A stretch of DNA of 64,000 nucleotides from Rhizobacter sp. AJA081-3 (lineage in GTDB: Bacteria > Pseudomonadota > Gammaproteobacteria > Burkholderiales > Burkholderiaceae_C). Below are positions 33,300-41,569 of the stretch, piece by piece. Made by a program: the position numbers and the translations under genes. The notes under the pieces are model-generated. The model did not search any database, was not told where the DNA came from, and saw only the letters and a program-made list of their open reading frames with translations. The stretch covers positions 2,852,001 through 2,916,000 of the forward strand of contig NZ_CP059067.1 of NCBI RefSeq assembly GCF_017795745.1, read 5' to 3'. Every line of letters starts with the position of its first letter. Position 1 is the stretch's first letter.

Positions 33300-33511
33300 C
33301 GTTCGCACCATCGAGGGATAACCCGAACCCCATGGTGCGGGGATAGTGAAGCAGCCGAGCCGCTGCCACAGTCGAACCCAGGTTCGAATCGCTGCCGGAA
33401 GACGCCGCGCAAGACGGCACCCGATCTCCGGCTGAGGATTATCACCGTCGCCCCAGGCACTGATCGCCGGGGTCGCCCTGCGGGGCCGGCGGCCTGAACA
33501 GAAGGAGTGAC
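33300..33511 (+). ncRNA. Long structured 5' leader, class unknown
   Basis: The leader can fold into consecutive hairpins: a perfect 8-bp stem (CGCACCAT 33304-33311 with ATGGTGCG 33332-33339), GCAGC/GCTGC (33351-33366), TCGAAC/GTTCGA with a CCAG loop (33372-33387), and CCGGA/TCCGG (33395-33431) enclosing an inner GCCG/CGGC stem. A clean AAGGAG ribosome site follows. Known lytic transglycosylase leaders include c-di-AMP (ydaO) riboswitches, but the diagnostic ydaO sequences are not seen here. Confidence 0.4.
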
Positions 33512-34420
33512 ATGACAACGCTGAAGCGATGCTCGACGCGTGCCCGCCAGGTGCGCAATGCCATCGGCGAGTCGGCCACGGTGTTCCTGAAGGACGTCGG
33601 GCACGGCTTGCTCGAAGTCAGCCACAACATGCTGGCGCTGCTCGGGCTGCTGCTCGTGGCGGCCGCAGTGTTCACCCTCGGCAAGCCCGAATTCCGCCAT
33701 GCCGCCGAAACCACGGTGCTGGGCTGGCTGCAGGCCCGCCACGAGGCGCGGGCCGAGCCAGCAGAACTGCTTGCCGCGCAGTTGAGCGAGCCGGACGCGA
33801 TCAATCGCGCCACCGCGACCGATCCGAAGGAACTCACCCGCCAGCAGGCCGCCGTGGCGCACTGGATCTCGCGCCGCTATCGCGTCGCGCCGGAGCCGAT
33901 CAGCCGCCTCGTGCAGGAAGCCTGGAACGTGGGCCAGCGTGCCGGGCTCGACCCGACGCTGATCCTGGCCATCATGGCGGTGGAATCGAGCTTCAACCCG
34001 TTCGCGCAGAGCACCGTCGGCGCGCAGGGCCTGATGCAGGTGATGACGAAGATCCACGACGACAAGTACGAGGCCTTCGGAGGCAACCTGGCGGCCTTCG
34101 ACCCGGTGACCAACCTGCGCGTGGGCGTGCAGGTGCTCAAGGAGTGCATCGCTCGCGCCGGCAGCCTGGAAGCCGGCCTGCGTTATTACGTGGGCGCAGC
34201 CAACCTCGAAGACGACGGGGGCTATGCCGGCAAGGTGCTCGCCGAGCAGAACAACCTGCGCATGGTGGCTGGCGGCAAGTCGGTGCCGGCCAATGTGGCG
34301 CTGATCTCGGTGTCGGCGCCGGCCGCGGCTGCCTCGGCAGCGCAGCGACCGGCAGCGCAGCCGGCCGTGGCGCCGGCGCATGAAGTCGAACCGCCGGAGC
34401 AGGTCGCCTACCTGCGCTGA
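33512..34420 (+). CDS. Membrane-anchored lytic transglycosylase
   Basis: This 302-aa protein has one membrane segment near residues 40-57 (MLALLGLLLVAAAVF) and an SLT domain: catalytic ESSF context (ILAIMAVESSFNPFAQS), GAQGLMQVM and a Tyr/Gly-rich end (GLRYYVGAAN). It cleaves peptidoglycan on the periplasmic side. The C-terminal 45 residues are Ala/Pro-rich. An AAGGAG ribosome site precedes the ATG. It is transcribed alone from a strong promoter behind an unusual leader. Confidence 0.9.
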   Translation: MTTLKRCSTRARQVRNAIGESATVFLKDVGHGLLEVSHNMLALLGLLLVAAAVFTLGKPEFRHAAETTVLGWLQARHEARAEPAELLAAQLSEPDAINRATATDPKELTRQQAAVAHWISRRYRVAPEPISRLVQEAWNVGQRAGLDPTLILAIMAVESSFNPFAQSTVGAQGLMQVMTKIHDDKYEAFGGNLAAFDPVTNLRVGVQVLKECIARAGSLEAGLRYYVGAANLEDDGGYAGKVLAEQNNLRMVAGGKSVPANVALISVSAPAAAASAAQRPAAQPAVAPAHEVEPPEQVAYLR

Positions 34421-34452
34421 AGCGCCGGCGCGCCTCCGCTACACTGGCGGCA

Positions 34453-34566
34453 CCGCGCGACTGGCGATGCGGCCCCGCCCTGGGGCCTGAGGTGGTGAAC
34501 CACCGGGAAGCGTGGTCGGAGCCTGCCGCTGCGGGCGCCGGATCCGCCGTTCGCCTGGGCAGCCCT
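34453..34566 (+). ncRNA. ZTP (pfl) riboswitch upstream of glyA
   Basis: The segment has the two conserved blocks of the ZTP aptamer: GCGACTGGCG at the 5' side with AACCACCGGGAAGCG after a variable hairpin, and GCCTGGGCA near 34553-34561, which forms the binding pseudoknot. ZTP/ZMP riboswitches sense folate shortage through AICAR phosphates and switch on one-carbon genes; glyA is a common target. The downstream 55 nt show no T-rich terminator, so control may be at translation initiation. Confidence 0.85.
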
Positions 34567-34622
34567 GCGACCGCAACCCCTGCGGCCGGCCCCGGGTACT
34601 TCCGCTGTCAAGGACTGCCAAC

Positions 34623-35873
34623 ATGTTCGACCGTTCCGTTTCCACCGTCGCCCACATCGATCCGGAGATCTGGGCCGCCATCCAGCGCGAGAACCAGCGC
34701 CAGGAAGACCACATCGAGCTGATCGCCTCGGAGAACTACGCGTCTCCCGCAGTGATGGCCGCGCAGGGCTCGCAGCTCACCAACAAGTACGCCGAGGGTT
34801 ACCCGGGCAAGCGCTACTACGGCGGCTGCGAGAACGTCGACGTGGTCGAGCAGCTCGCCATCGACCGCGCGAAGCAGCTGTTCGGCGCCGAGTTCGCCAA
34901 CGTGCAGCCGAACTCCGGCTCGCAGGCCAACCAGGGCGTGTTCTTCGGCCTGCTGCAGCCCGGCGACACCATCATGGGCATGAGCCTGGCCGAAGGCGGC
35001 CACCTCACGCACGGCATGCCGCTGAACATGAGCGGCAAGTGGTTCAAGGTCGTTTCCTACGGCCTGAACGCCAAGGAAGAGATCGACTACGACGCGATGG
35101 AGCGCCTGGCCCACGAGCACAAGCCGAAGCTGATCATCGCCGGCGCATCGGCCTATGCGCTGCGCATCGACTTCGAGCGTTTCGCCAAGGTGGCCAAGGC
35201 GATCGGCGCCTACTTCATGGTCGACATGGCGCACTACGCCGGGCTGATCGCCGCGGGTGTGTACCCGAACCCGGTACCTTTCGCCGACGTCGTCACCACG
35301 ACCACCCACAAGACGCTGCGCGGCCCGCGCGGCGGCCTGATCCTGATGCGCGGCGAGGAGATCGCCAAGAAGATCAACAGCGCGATCTTCCCCGGCATCC
35401 AGGGCGGCCCGCTGATGCACGTGATCGCCGGCAAGGCGGTGGCCTTCAAGGAGGCGCTGTCGCCCGAATTCAAGGTCTACCAGCAGCAGGTGGTGAAGAA
35501 CGCCACCGCGATGGCCGAAACGCTCGTTTCGCGCGGCCTGCGCATCGTCAGCGGGCGCACCGAGAGCCACGTGATGCTGGTCGACCTGCGGCCCAAGGGC
35601 CTGACCGGCAAGGAAGCGGAAGCCATCCTCGGCACGGCGCACATGACCTGCAACAAGAACGGCATCCCGAACGACCCGCAGAAGCCGATGGTGACCAGCG
35701 GCATCCGCCTGGGCTCGCCGGCGATGACGACGCGCGGCTTCAAGGAAGAGCAGGCCCGGCTGACCGCCAACCTGATCGCCGACGTGCTCGACAAGCCGCA
35801 CGACGAGGCCAACATCGCCGCCGTGCGCGCCAAGGTGGCGGCGCTGACCAAGGACTTCCCGGTCTACCGCTGA
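34623..35873 (+). CDS. glyA: Serine hydroxymethyltransferase
   Basis: This 416-aa PLP enzyme interconverts serine and glycine with tetrahydrofolate. Diagnostic blocks are present: [28 protein letters not shown], the PLP-lysine region [16 protein letters not shown], and [14 protein letters not shown]. The ZTP riboswitch lies directly upstream. nrdR follows after 18 bp, likely co-transcribed. In a methylotroph GlyA also connects C1 units to biosynthesis. Confidence 0.97.
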   Translation: MFDRSVSTVAHIDPEIWAAIQRENQRQEDHIELIASENYASPAVMAAQGSQLTNKYAEGYPGKRYYGGCENVDVVEQLAIDRAKQLFGAEFANVQPNSGSQANQGVFFGLLQPGDTIMGMSLAEGGHLTHGMPLNMSGKWFKVVSYGLNAKEEIDYDAMERLAHEHKPKLIIAGASAYALRIDFERFAKVAKAIGAYFMVDMAHYAGLIAAGVYPNPVPFADVVTTTTHKTLRGPRGGLILMRGEEIAKKINSAIFPGIQGGPLMHVIAGKAVAFKEALSPEFKVYQQQVVKNATAMAETLVSRGLRIVSGRTESHVMLVDLRPKGLTGKEAEAILGTAHMTCNKNGIPNDPQKPMVTSGIRLGSPAMTTRGFKEEQARLTANLIADVLDKPHDEANIAAVRAKVAALTKDFPVYR

Positions 35874-35891
35874 CGCGGTTGCCGGCACGGC

Positions 35892-36335
35892 ATGCGCTGC
35901 CCCTTCTGCAGCCACGAGGACACCCAGGTCGTCGAGACGCGCGAGTCCGACGAGGGTGACGTGGTGCGTCGGCGGCGGCGCTGCCAGTCCTGCGACAAGC
36001 GCTTCACCACCTACGAGCGGGCCGAAATCGCCCTGCCCTCGGTGGTCAAGAAGGACGGCACGCGCGCCGACTTCGAACTCGCCAAGCTGCGCGCCTCGAT
36101 GGCGCTGGCGCTGCGCAAGCGCCCGGTGAGCGTGGAGCAGATCGACGCCGCAGTCGAGCGCATCCAGGAGAAGCTGCTCAACAGCGGCGCCAAGGAGGTG
36201 GCATCCACCCGCCTGGGCGAACTGGTGATGCGCGAGCTCAAGCGCATCGACAAGGTGGCCTACGTGCGCTTCGCTTCCGTCTATCGAAGCTTCGAGGACG
36301 TCGACGAGTTCCGCCAGCTGATCCGCGACATTTGA
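35892..36335 (+). CDS. nrdR: Transcriptional repressor NrdR
   Basis: This 147-aa protein starts with the zinc ribbon ([22 protein letters not shown], cut here by its second Cxx[11 protein letters not shown]) and continues with the ATP-cone domain. NrdR represses ribonucleotide reductase genes in response to dATP/ATP. It follows glyA closely, a frequent arrangement in betaproteobacteria. Confidence 0.96.
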   Translation: MRCPFCSHEDTQVVETRESDEGDVVRRRRRCQSCDKRFTTYERAEIALPSVVKKDGTRADFELAKLRASMALALRKRPVSVEQIDAAVERIQEKLLNSGAKEVASTRLGELVMRELKRIDKVAYVRFASVYRSFEDVDEFRQLIRDI

Positions 36336-36341
36336 GAGGGA

Positions 36342-36385
36342 TCCCCCGCCCGGGGGAACCCTGCCTGGGCGCCCCGCAGCGGGGC
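36342..36385 (+). terminator. Paired GC hairpins after nrdR
   Basis: TCCCCCG/CGGGGGA (36342-36357) and GCCCCG/CGGGGC (36371-36385) form two perfect short stems directly after the nrdR stop. Neither is followed by a T run, so rho-independent termination is uncertain; they may be a dispersed GC hairpin element. Confidence 0.45.
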
Positions 36386-36465
36386 CGGTCCGTTCGCCCC
36401 TGTGCGGGACGCGCAAGGCGGCCGCGATTTCTACAGTCCGTGCATCGTTTCCAACGGAGCACGGC

Positions 36466-36993
36466 ATGCAGACACAGCACCCCCAACGCGGACTGACACT
36501 CGTCGAGGCCGCCATCGTCGTGGCCATCGTCGCCACGGCCGCCACCGCGGCAGCACCGAGCCTCAGTCGCCTGATCGACCATCGCCGGCTCGAAGCCGGT
36601 GCGAGCCAGCTCGCCGCCGATCTGCACCTCGCCCGCAACGAGTCCATCGCACGCAACCGCGTCGTGCGGGTGAGCTGGCAGGCTGCCGCGAACTGCTATG
36701 TCGTACACACCGGCGCCGCCGACCAGTGCACTTGTGCGGGTGACGGCAGCGGCCAGTGCACCGCAGGCGCCGCACTGCTGCGCAGCGTGGGCTGGACGGC
36801 GGCCGACCGCTTCGCCGTGCAGTCGAACAGTGCCTCGATCGCCTTCGATCCGCAGCACGGCACCGCCACGCCCAGCGCCACCTGGCGCGTCGTCGCCAGC
36901 GATGGCCGCGCCATCCACCACGTCGTCAACGTCATGGGCCGGGTGCGCAGCTGCTCGCCCCTGGCCGCCGTGCCCGGCTACCGCGCCTGCTGA
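36466..36993 (+). CDS. fimT: GspH/FimT-type minor pseudopilin
   Basis: This 175-aa protein has a type III signal (QRGLTLVEAAIVVAIVATAA) cut by prepilin peptidase after Gly, then a single N-terminal helix and a globular part with two cysteine pairs. GLTLVE replaces the usual GFTLIE but keeps the Glu5. It is the first of five minor pilin genes. Ribosome site GGAG is present. It probably helps prime type IV pilus assembly. Confidence 0.88.
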   Translation: MQTQHPQRGLTLVEAAIVVAIVATAATAAAPSLSRLIDHRRLEAGASQLAADLHLARNESIARNRVVRVSWQAAANCYVVHTGAADQCTCAGDGSGQCTAGAALLRSVGWTAADRFAVQSNSASIAFDPQHGTATPSATWRVVASDGRAIHHVVNVMGRVRSCSPLAAVPGYRAC

Positions 36994-37005
36994 AAGGAGA
37001 CCGAT

Positions 37006-37458
37006 ATGCAACACCAGACCATCCACTGCCGCCGCAGCCGCGGATTCACTCTGATCGAGGTGCTGAGCGTGCTGGGCATCGCCAGCATCCTGTCCAGCAT
37101 CGCCTACCCGAGCTTCCAGGGCAGCCTGCAGAAGGCACGGCGCACCGATGCGCTGGTCGCGCTGACGCAGGTGCAGATCTCGCAGGAGCGCTGGTTCGTC
37201 AATCACCGCGGCTATGCCACGCTGGCCCAACTGCGCCTGCCGGCGACAACGAGTGCCGGCCACTACGCGCTGGAGGTGGTCGCAGCGGACGATTCGCGCT
37301 ACGAGGTGATGGCCCGGGCCAGCGGTGCGCAGGCCCGCGACAGCGAATGCCGCCATCTGAAGCTGGTGGTCGATGGCGCCATGACCACCCGCGCTTCGGG
37401 CACCGACGACAGTGTCGCCAACCCGCCGGCAGCGAACCGCCGCTGCTGGGGTCTTTGA
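37006..37458 (+). CDS. pilE: Type IV pilin-like protein PilE
   Basis: This 150-aa prepilin has an RGFTLIEVLSVLGIASILSS cleavage/helix segment and the short PilE-like globular domain (YPSFQGSLQKARRTDAL; SQERWFVNHRGYATLAQL) with a C-terminal disulfide pair. It is a minor pilin of the FimT-PilE-PilW-PilX-PilV set, 12 bp after fimT. Confidence 0.9.
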   Translation: MQHQTIHCRRSRGFTLIEVLSVLGIASILSSIAYPSFQGSLQKARRTDALVALTQVQISQERWFVNHRGYATLAQLRLPATTSAGHYALEVVAADDSRYEVMARASGAQARDSECRHLKLVVDGAMTTRASGTDDSVANPPAANRRCWGL

Positions 37459-37471
37459 TCGCAGGCCCGCC

Positions 37472-38146
37472 ATGAAGCAGAACCGGCAACGTGGCCTGTC
37501 CCTGGTCGAGCTGATGATCGGCCTGGCCATCGGGCTGTTCATCACCGCTGCGGGCTTCTCGGTGCTCGTCGGCCAATGGCGCGAACACCGCAGCGCCACC
37601 GCCGCCATGCGCCTGATGCAGGACCTGCGCAGCGCCAGCGACGTCATCACGCGAGACCTGCGGCGTGCGGGCCACTGGTCCGACCCGAGCGTGGCGATGG
37701 CCGCCAGCGCCGCATCCGGCGCCGTCGCAAACCCCTACGCCGCCTTCGCGCCGGCCTCGGCCGCCTCGGACGCCGCACGCTTCGCCTACTCGCGCGACGC
37801 AGCTGAGAACCAGCTGCTCGACAGCAACGAGCAGTTCGGCCTTCGCCTGCGCAACGGCGTGATCGAGCTGCTGCTCGGTGCCGGCAACTGGCAGGCGCTG
37901 ACCGACGCCGGCACGCTGCAGGTCACCGCCTTCAGCGTGTCGCCGAGCACGCAGACGGTGTCGCTGCTCGATCACTGCGCCCGCCCCTGCCCCGCGGGGG
38001 CCGCCGCCTGCGACGCGCGGCTCGAGCTGCGCAGCCTGGTCGTGAGCATCACCGCGCGCGCCACCGACGATGCCTCGCTGGTACGCCAGCTCACCAGCCG
38101 TGTCCGGATCCGCAACGACGGCGTCATCGGCGCCTGCCCCGCATGA
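37472..38146 (+). CDS. pilW: Type IV pilus minor pilin PilW
   Basis: This 224-aa protein has the prepilin segment QRGLSLVELMIGLAIGLFIT and a long globular domain typical of PilW (DLRSASDVITRDLRRAGHW). Two nearby cysteine pairs may form disulfides (DHCARPCPAGAAACDARL). It starts 13 bp after pilE and overlaps pilX as ATGA. Confidence 0.87.
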   Translation: MKQNRQRGLSLVELMIGLAIGLFITAAGFSVLVGQWREHRSATAAMRLMQDLRSASDVITRDLRRAGHWSDPSVAMAASAASGAVANPYAAFAPASAASDAARFAYSRDAAENQLLDSNEQFGLRLRNGVIELLLGAGNWQALTDAGTLQVTAFSVSPSTQTVSLLDHCARPCPAGAAACDARLELRSLVVSITARATDDASLVRQLTSRVRIRNDGVIGACPA

Positions 38147-39216
38147 GGATGACCATGAAGCGCCTGACTCTTCGCTTGCGCCAACGCGGCGCGACCACGC
38201 TCGCCGTGACCCTGATGCTGCTCGGTGCGATGCTGCTGGTGCTGCTGGCAGCCAACCGCAACACGCTGCTGGAGCTGCGACAGTCGACCAACCAGATGCA
38301 GTCGACGGTCGCGTTCGAGGCCGCCGACGCCGGCCTGGAGTGGGCCGCTGCGCTGCTCAACTCGACCGAGCGGATCGGCGCCGACTGCCGGCCTTCGGCG
38401 ACGGCTGCCGAGACCTTTCGTGAGCGCCACCTGGACATGAGCGTGCCGGCGCTGACGCCACGGCCGCTGCAGCCGGCCTGCCTGCACGGGCCGAACGGCT
38501 GGTCCTGCGCCTGCCCCAGCGACGTTCCGGGCGACCTCGGCCCCGCCACCGGCCCGGACGCCGGCGCGGCCTTCGGCCTGCGCTGGGCTGCGGGCCCGCG
38601 GCCCGGCGTGCTGCGCGTGGCCGCCACGGGTTGCAGCCATTGGGCGGGCGACTGCCGGCCCGGCGGCGGCGGCCGCGACCCGGCCACGGCACGCCACGAG
38701 GCCCTGTTCGCGCTGCAACCGGCCTTGCAAGGGTCTCCCTCCGCAGCCCTGACGGTGCGCAGCGACAGTGCCGATGAGCACGAGTTCTTCGTCGGCCTGT
38801 TCGGCCTGTCCCCATCCGCCTGGAAGCGCCAGCCTGCCGTGCACAGGCTCGATTGCCAGGTCGATTGCGCCGCCGCGCTCGCGACCGCAGCGGCTCGCGG
38901 CATCACGCTGGTGTCGGTGGCGGGCGATCTGTTGCTTCAAGGCCCGCTGACCCTGGGCACGCCGCAGCGGCCGATGCTGATCGTCACCGACGGCGCAATC
39001 CGACTGCAGGGCCGTGTCGAACTGCACGGCGTGCTCTACGGCAACGGTCTTTCATGGGCCGCCCCCGCCGCCGTGGTGCGCGGCGCGCTGATCAGCGAGG
39101 GCCCGGCGGCAGGCGACAGCTCGCTCGACCTGGCACTCGACGCCGCCGTTCTCGAGGCCCTTCGCACGCGCCAGGGCAGCTTCGTGCGCCTGCCCGGCAG
39201 CTGGCGCGATCTCTGA
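38143..39216 (+). CDS. pilX: PilX-like pilus assembly protein
   Basis: This 357-aa protein has an N-terminal hydrophobic helix (ATTLAVTLMLLGAMLLVLLAA) after a basic stretch and a Glu-containing STVAFEAADAGLEWA block characteristic of PilX/PilX_N. It is longer than many PilX proteins. The start at 38143 overlaps pilW by 4 bp; an ATG at 38155 is also possible. It acts with PilW, PilV and PilE in the minor-pilin priming complex. Confidence 0.78.
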   Translation: MRMTMKRLTLRLRQRGATTLAVTLMLLGAMLLVLLAANRNTLLELRQSTNQMQSTVAFEAADAGLEWAAALLNSTERIGADCRPSATAAETFRERHLDMSVPALTPRPLQPACLHGPNGWSCACPSDVPGDLGPATGPDAGAAFGLRWAAGPRPGVLRVAATGCSHWAGDCRPGGGGRDPATARHEALFALQPALQGSPSAALTVRSDSADEHEFFVGLFGLSPSAWKRQPAVHRLDCQVDCAAALATAAARGITLVSVAGDLLLQGPLTLGTPQRPMLIVTDGAIRLQGRVELHGVLYGNGLSWAAPAAVVRGALISEGPAAGDSSLDLALDAAVLEALRTRQGSFVRLPGSWRDL

Positions 39217-39238
39217 ACCCCCTCCCGAGGAGTCGGCC

Positions 39239-39694
39239 ATGCATTCCATCGCTTCGCGTCGCCAGGGCGGCTTCACCCTGGTCGAGGTGCTCGTCGCCTT
39301 TCTCGTGCTGACGCTGGGCCTGCTCGCCGTTATCCGCGTGCAGCCCGCGCTGCGCCAGCATGCCGAGTTGGCGCGCCAGCGCAGCGAGGCCACGCGGCTG
39401 GCGCAGCAGGACATCGAGGGCTTGCGCAGTTTCGTGCAGATCGGCATCGCGGGCACCGCCTCGGCGTTCGACGCCATCGTGGCCGCGGCCTACGCCATCG
39501 AGCCCGATGCGCTGGGCAGCCCGCGCTACGCCGTCGAGCGGCGCGTCGATGCCGTGAGCATCCCGAACGCGCGCGCGATCGACGTCACCGTGCGCTGGCT
39601 CGACCGAGCGGGCGAGCCGCAGCAGGCGAGGCTCACCACGCTGATCGCCGCCAGCGACCCGTCCCTCGCCGCGGCGATCCTGCTGCCGCGCTGA
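39239..39694 (+). CDS. pilV: Type IV pilus minor pilin PilV
   Basis: This 151-aa prepilin carries QGGFTLVEVLVAFLVLTLGL and an RVQPALRQHAELARQRSEA helix extension. It is the last of the minor pilin genes. No PilY1-sized tip adhesin follows; ribD begins 35 bp later. Confidence 0.87.
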   Translation: MHSIASRRQGGFTLVEVLVAFLVLTLGLLAVIRVQPALRQHAELARQRSEATRLAQQDIEGLRSFVQIGIAGTASAFDAIVAAAYAIEPDALGSPRYAVERRVDAVSIPNARAIDVTVRWLDRAGEPQQARLTTLIAASDPSLAAAILLPR

Positions 39695-39729
39695 TCCTTC
39701 AGAATGCGGAGCCGACCACGCCGCCACCG

Positions 39730-40842
39730 ATGACCGCGCCTGACTTCCCCACGCCGATGCACGAGGCCCTGGCCCTGGCCGGGCAGTCGGTCGGCCTGAC
39801 CGAGCCGAACCCGCGCGTGGGCTGCGTCATCGTCGCGCCCGATGGCCGCGTGATCGGCCGCGGCCGCACTCAGCAGGCCGGCGGGCCGCACGCCGAGGTC
39901 ATGGCGCTGCGCGATGCCGAGTCACGGCACGAGATCGTGCACGGCGCCACCGCCTACGTGACGCTCGAGCCCTGCGCCCACCACGGCCGCACGCCGCCGT
40001 GCTGCGACGCGCTGATCGCCGCACGGCTGGGCCGCGTCGTGATGGCGCTCGAGGATCCGTTCCCGCAAGTCGCCGGCCAGGGTGCGGCGCGGCTGCGTGC
40101 CGCCGGTATCGCCGTCGAGGAAGGCCAGCTCGCCGACGAGGCGCGCGAGCTGAACATCGGTTTCTTCTCGCGCGTCGTGCGCGGCCGGCCCTGGGTGCGG
40201 CTGAAGGTCGCCGTCTCGCTGGACGGCCGCACGGCGCTGAACAACGGTGTCAGCCAGTGGATCACCGGGCCGGTGGCGCGCACTGACGGCCATGCATACC
40301 GGCGCCGCGCCAGCGCCGTGCTCACGGGCGTGGGCACGGTGCACGACGACGACCCGCGGCTGGACGTCCGACTCGTCGAGACACCGCGCCAGCCGCTGCG
40401 CGTGGTCGTCGATTCGCGGCTGGAGACGCCGCTCACGGCCCGGTTGCTCGACCCGCCCGGCACGGTGCTCATCTACGCCGCCCAGCCGGACGAGGCGCGC
40501 CAGGCCGCGCTTCAGGCGCGTGGCGCCGAGATCGCCTTCGCGCCCGGCGCCGGCGGCAAAGTCGACCTGGCTGCGATGCTGGCCGACCTGGCCCGGCGCG
40601 GCGTCAACGAACTGCACGTCGAGGCCGGCCACAAGCTCAACGGCTCGCTGGTGCGCGAAGGGCTGGTCGATGAATATCTCGTCTACATGGCGCCGCGACT
40701 GCTGGGCACCGGGCGCGAACTGGCCGCCTTCGGCCCGCTGGAGCGGCTTGAGGACACGCTGGACCTGCGCTACCTGAGCGTCGACCGCATCGGCGACGAC
40801 CTGCGCCTGATCGCCCGCCCCCCCGGCCGCGAGCGCTTCTGA
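39730..40842 (+). CDS. ribD: Bifunctional riboflavin deaminase/reductase
   Basis: This 370-aa RibD has an N-terminal zinc deaminase (GGPHAEVMALRDAE; LEPCAHHGRTPPCCDAL) and a C-terminal reductase (SLDGRTALNNGVSQWITG; ELHVEAGHKLNGSLV). It performs the second and third steps of riboflavin synthesis. It opens the ribD-ribE-ribBX-ribH-nusB run. No FMN riboswitch sequence is seen in front of it. Confidence 0.97.
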   Translation: MTAPDFPTPMHEALALAGQSVGLTEPNPRVGCVIVAPDGRVIGRGRTQQAGGPHAEVMALRDAESRHEIVHGATAYVTLEPCAHHGRTPPCCDALIAARLGRVVMALEDPFPQVAGQGAARLRAAGIAVEEGQLADEARELNIGFFSRVVRGRPWVRLKVAVSLDGRTALNNGVSQWITGPVARTDGHAYRRRASAVLTGVGTVHDDDPRLDVRLVETPRQPLRVVVDSRLETPLTARLLDPPGTVLIYAAQPDEARQAALQARGAEIAFAPGAGGKVDLAAMLADLARRGVNELHVEAGHKLNGSLVREGLVDEYLVYMAPRLLGTGRELAAFGPLERLEDTLDLRYLSVDRIGDDLRLIARPPGRERF

Positions 40843-40887
40843 CGCGCACGCGACTGCCGCCAGGCGGCAGCCTGCGACAATGGCGGC

Positions 40888-41517
40888 ATGTTCACCGGCA
40901 TCATTTCCGGCCTCGGCCGCATCGTCGACGTGCAGGCGCTGGGCGCCGACGCCTCGCATGGCCGCCGCCTGACGATCGAGGCACCGGCCGGCTACCTCGA
41001 CGACGTGCAGCTCGGCGACAGCATCGCGCTCAACGGCGCCTGCATGACCGTCACGCAGTTCGACCCTCATGCGCGCCAGTTCAGCATCGACATCTCGGCC
41101 GAGAGCCTGGACAAGACCGCCGGCCTGGGCGAACCCGGCGCCGTCAACCTCGAGAAGGCGCTGCGGGCGCACGACCGGCTGGGCGGCCACCTCGTCAGCG
41201 GCCACGTCGATGGCATCGGCAGCGTCGCAAGCTTCGAACCGGTGGGCGAGTCGTGGGAGCTGCGCATCAGCGCGCCGCCGGCGCTGGCGCGCTTCCTCGC
41301 CTACAAGGGCTCGATCACGGTCAACGGCGTGAGCCTGACCGTGAACCGCGTCGTCGACCTGCCCGAATCCTGCGAGTTCAGCATCAACCTGATCCCGCAC
41401 ACGATCGAGAACACGACGCTCGGCCAGTTGCGCGCCGGGCACCGCGTCAACCTCGAGATCGACCTGATCGCCCGCTACGTCGAGCGCATGCTCGGCGGGT
41501 CGCTGCCGCGCCACTGA
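40888..41517 (+). CDS. ribE: Riboflavin synthase alpha subunit
   Basis: This 209-aa protein (MFTGIISGLGRIVDVQAL) has the internal duplication of lumazine-binding domains typical of riboflavin synthase and converts two lumazines to riboflavin. It is 45 bp after ribD. A perfect GC hairpin (CGGGGTC-GAAG-GACCCCG, 41535-41552) lies between it and ribBX without a T run. Confidence 0.96.
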   Translation: MFTGIISGLGRIVDVQALGADASHGRRLTIEAPAGYLDDVQLGDSIALNGACMTVTQFDPHARQFSIDISAESLDKTAGLGEPGAVNLEKALRAHDRLGGHLVSGHVDGIGSVASFEPVGESWELRISAPPALARFLAYKGSITVNGVSLTVNRVVDLPESCEFSINLIPHTIENTTLGQLRAGHRVNLEIDLIARYVERMLGGSLPRH

Positions 41518-41569
41518 AGCGCCGGCAGATTCCCCGGGGTCGAAGGACCCCGCCACCTACAATTCCGCC

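Noticed and set aside
33380-33392. GGTTCGAATC, resembling a tRNA T-loop
   Set aside because: No acceptor, D or anticodon arms can be formed around it; it is part of a leader hairpin.
33420-33460. CTGAGGATTATCACC, superficially like the first block of a TPP riboswitch
   Set aside because: The second TPP block is missing and the gene is a cell-wall hydrolase; the likeness is short.
39695-39729. Possible FMN riboswitch before ribD
   Set aside because: The gap is only 35 bp, too short for the aptamer, and no FMN-box sequence is seen there or before ribBX.
39922-41556. Long minus-strand frame over ribD/ribE
   Set aside because: Antisense to two clear riboflavin genes and lacks any recognisable motif.
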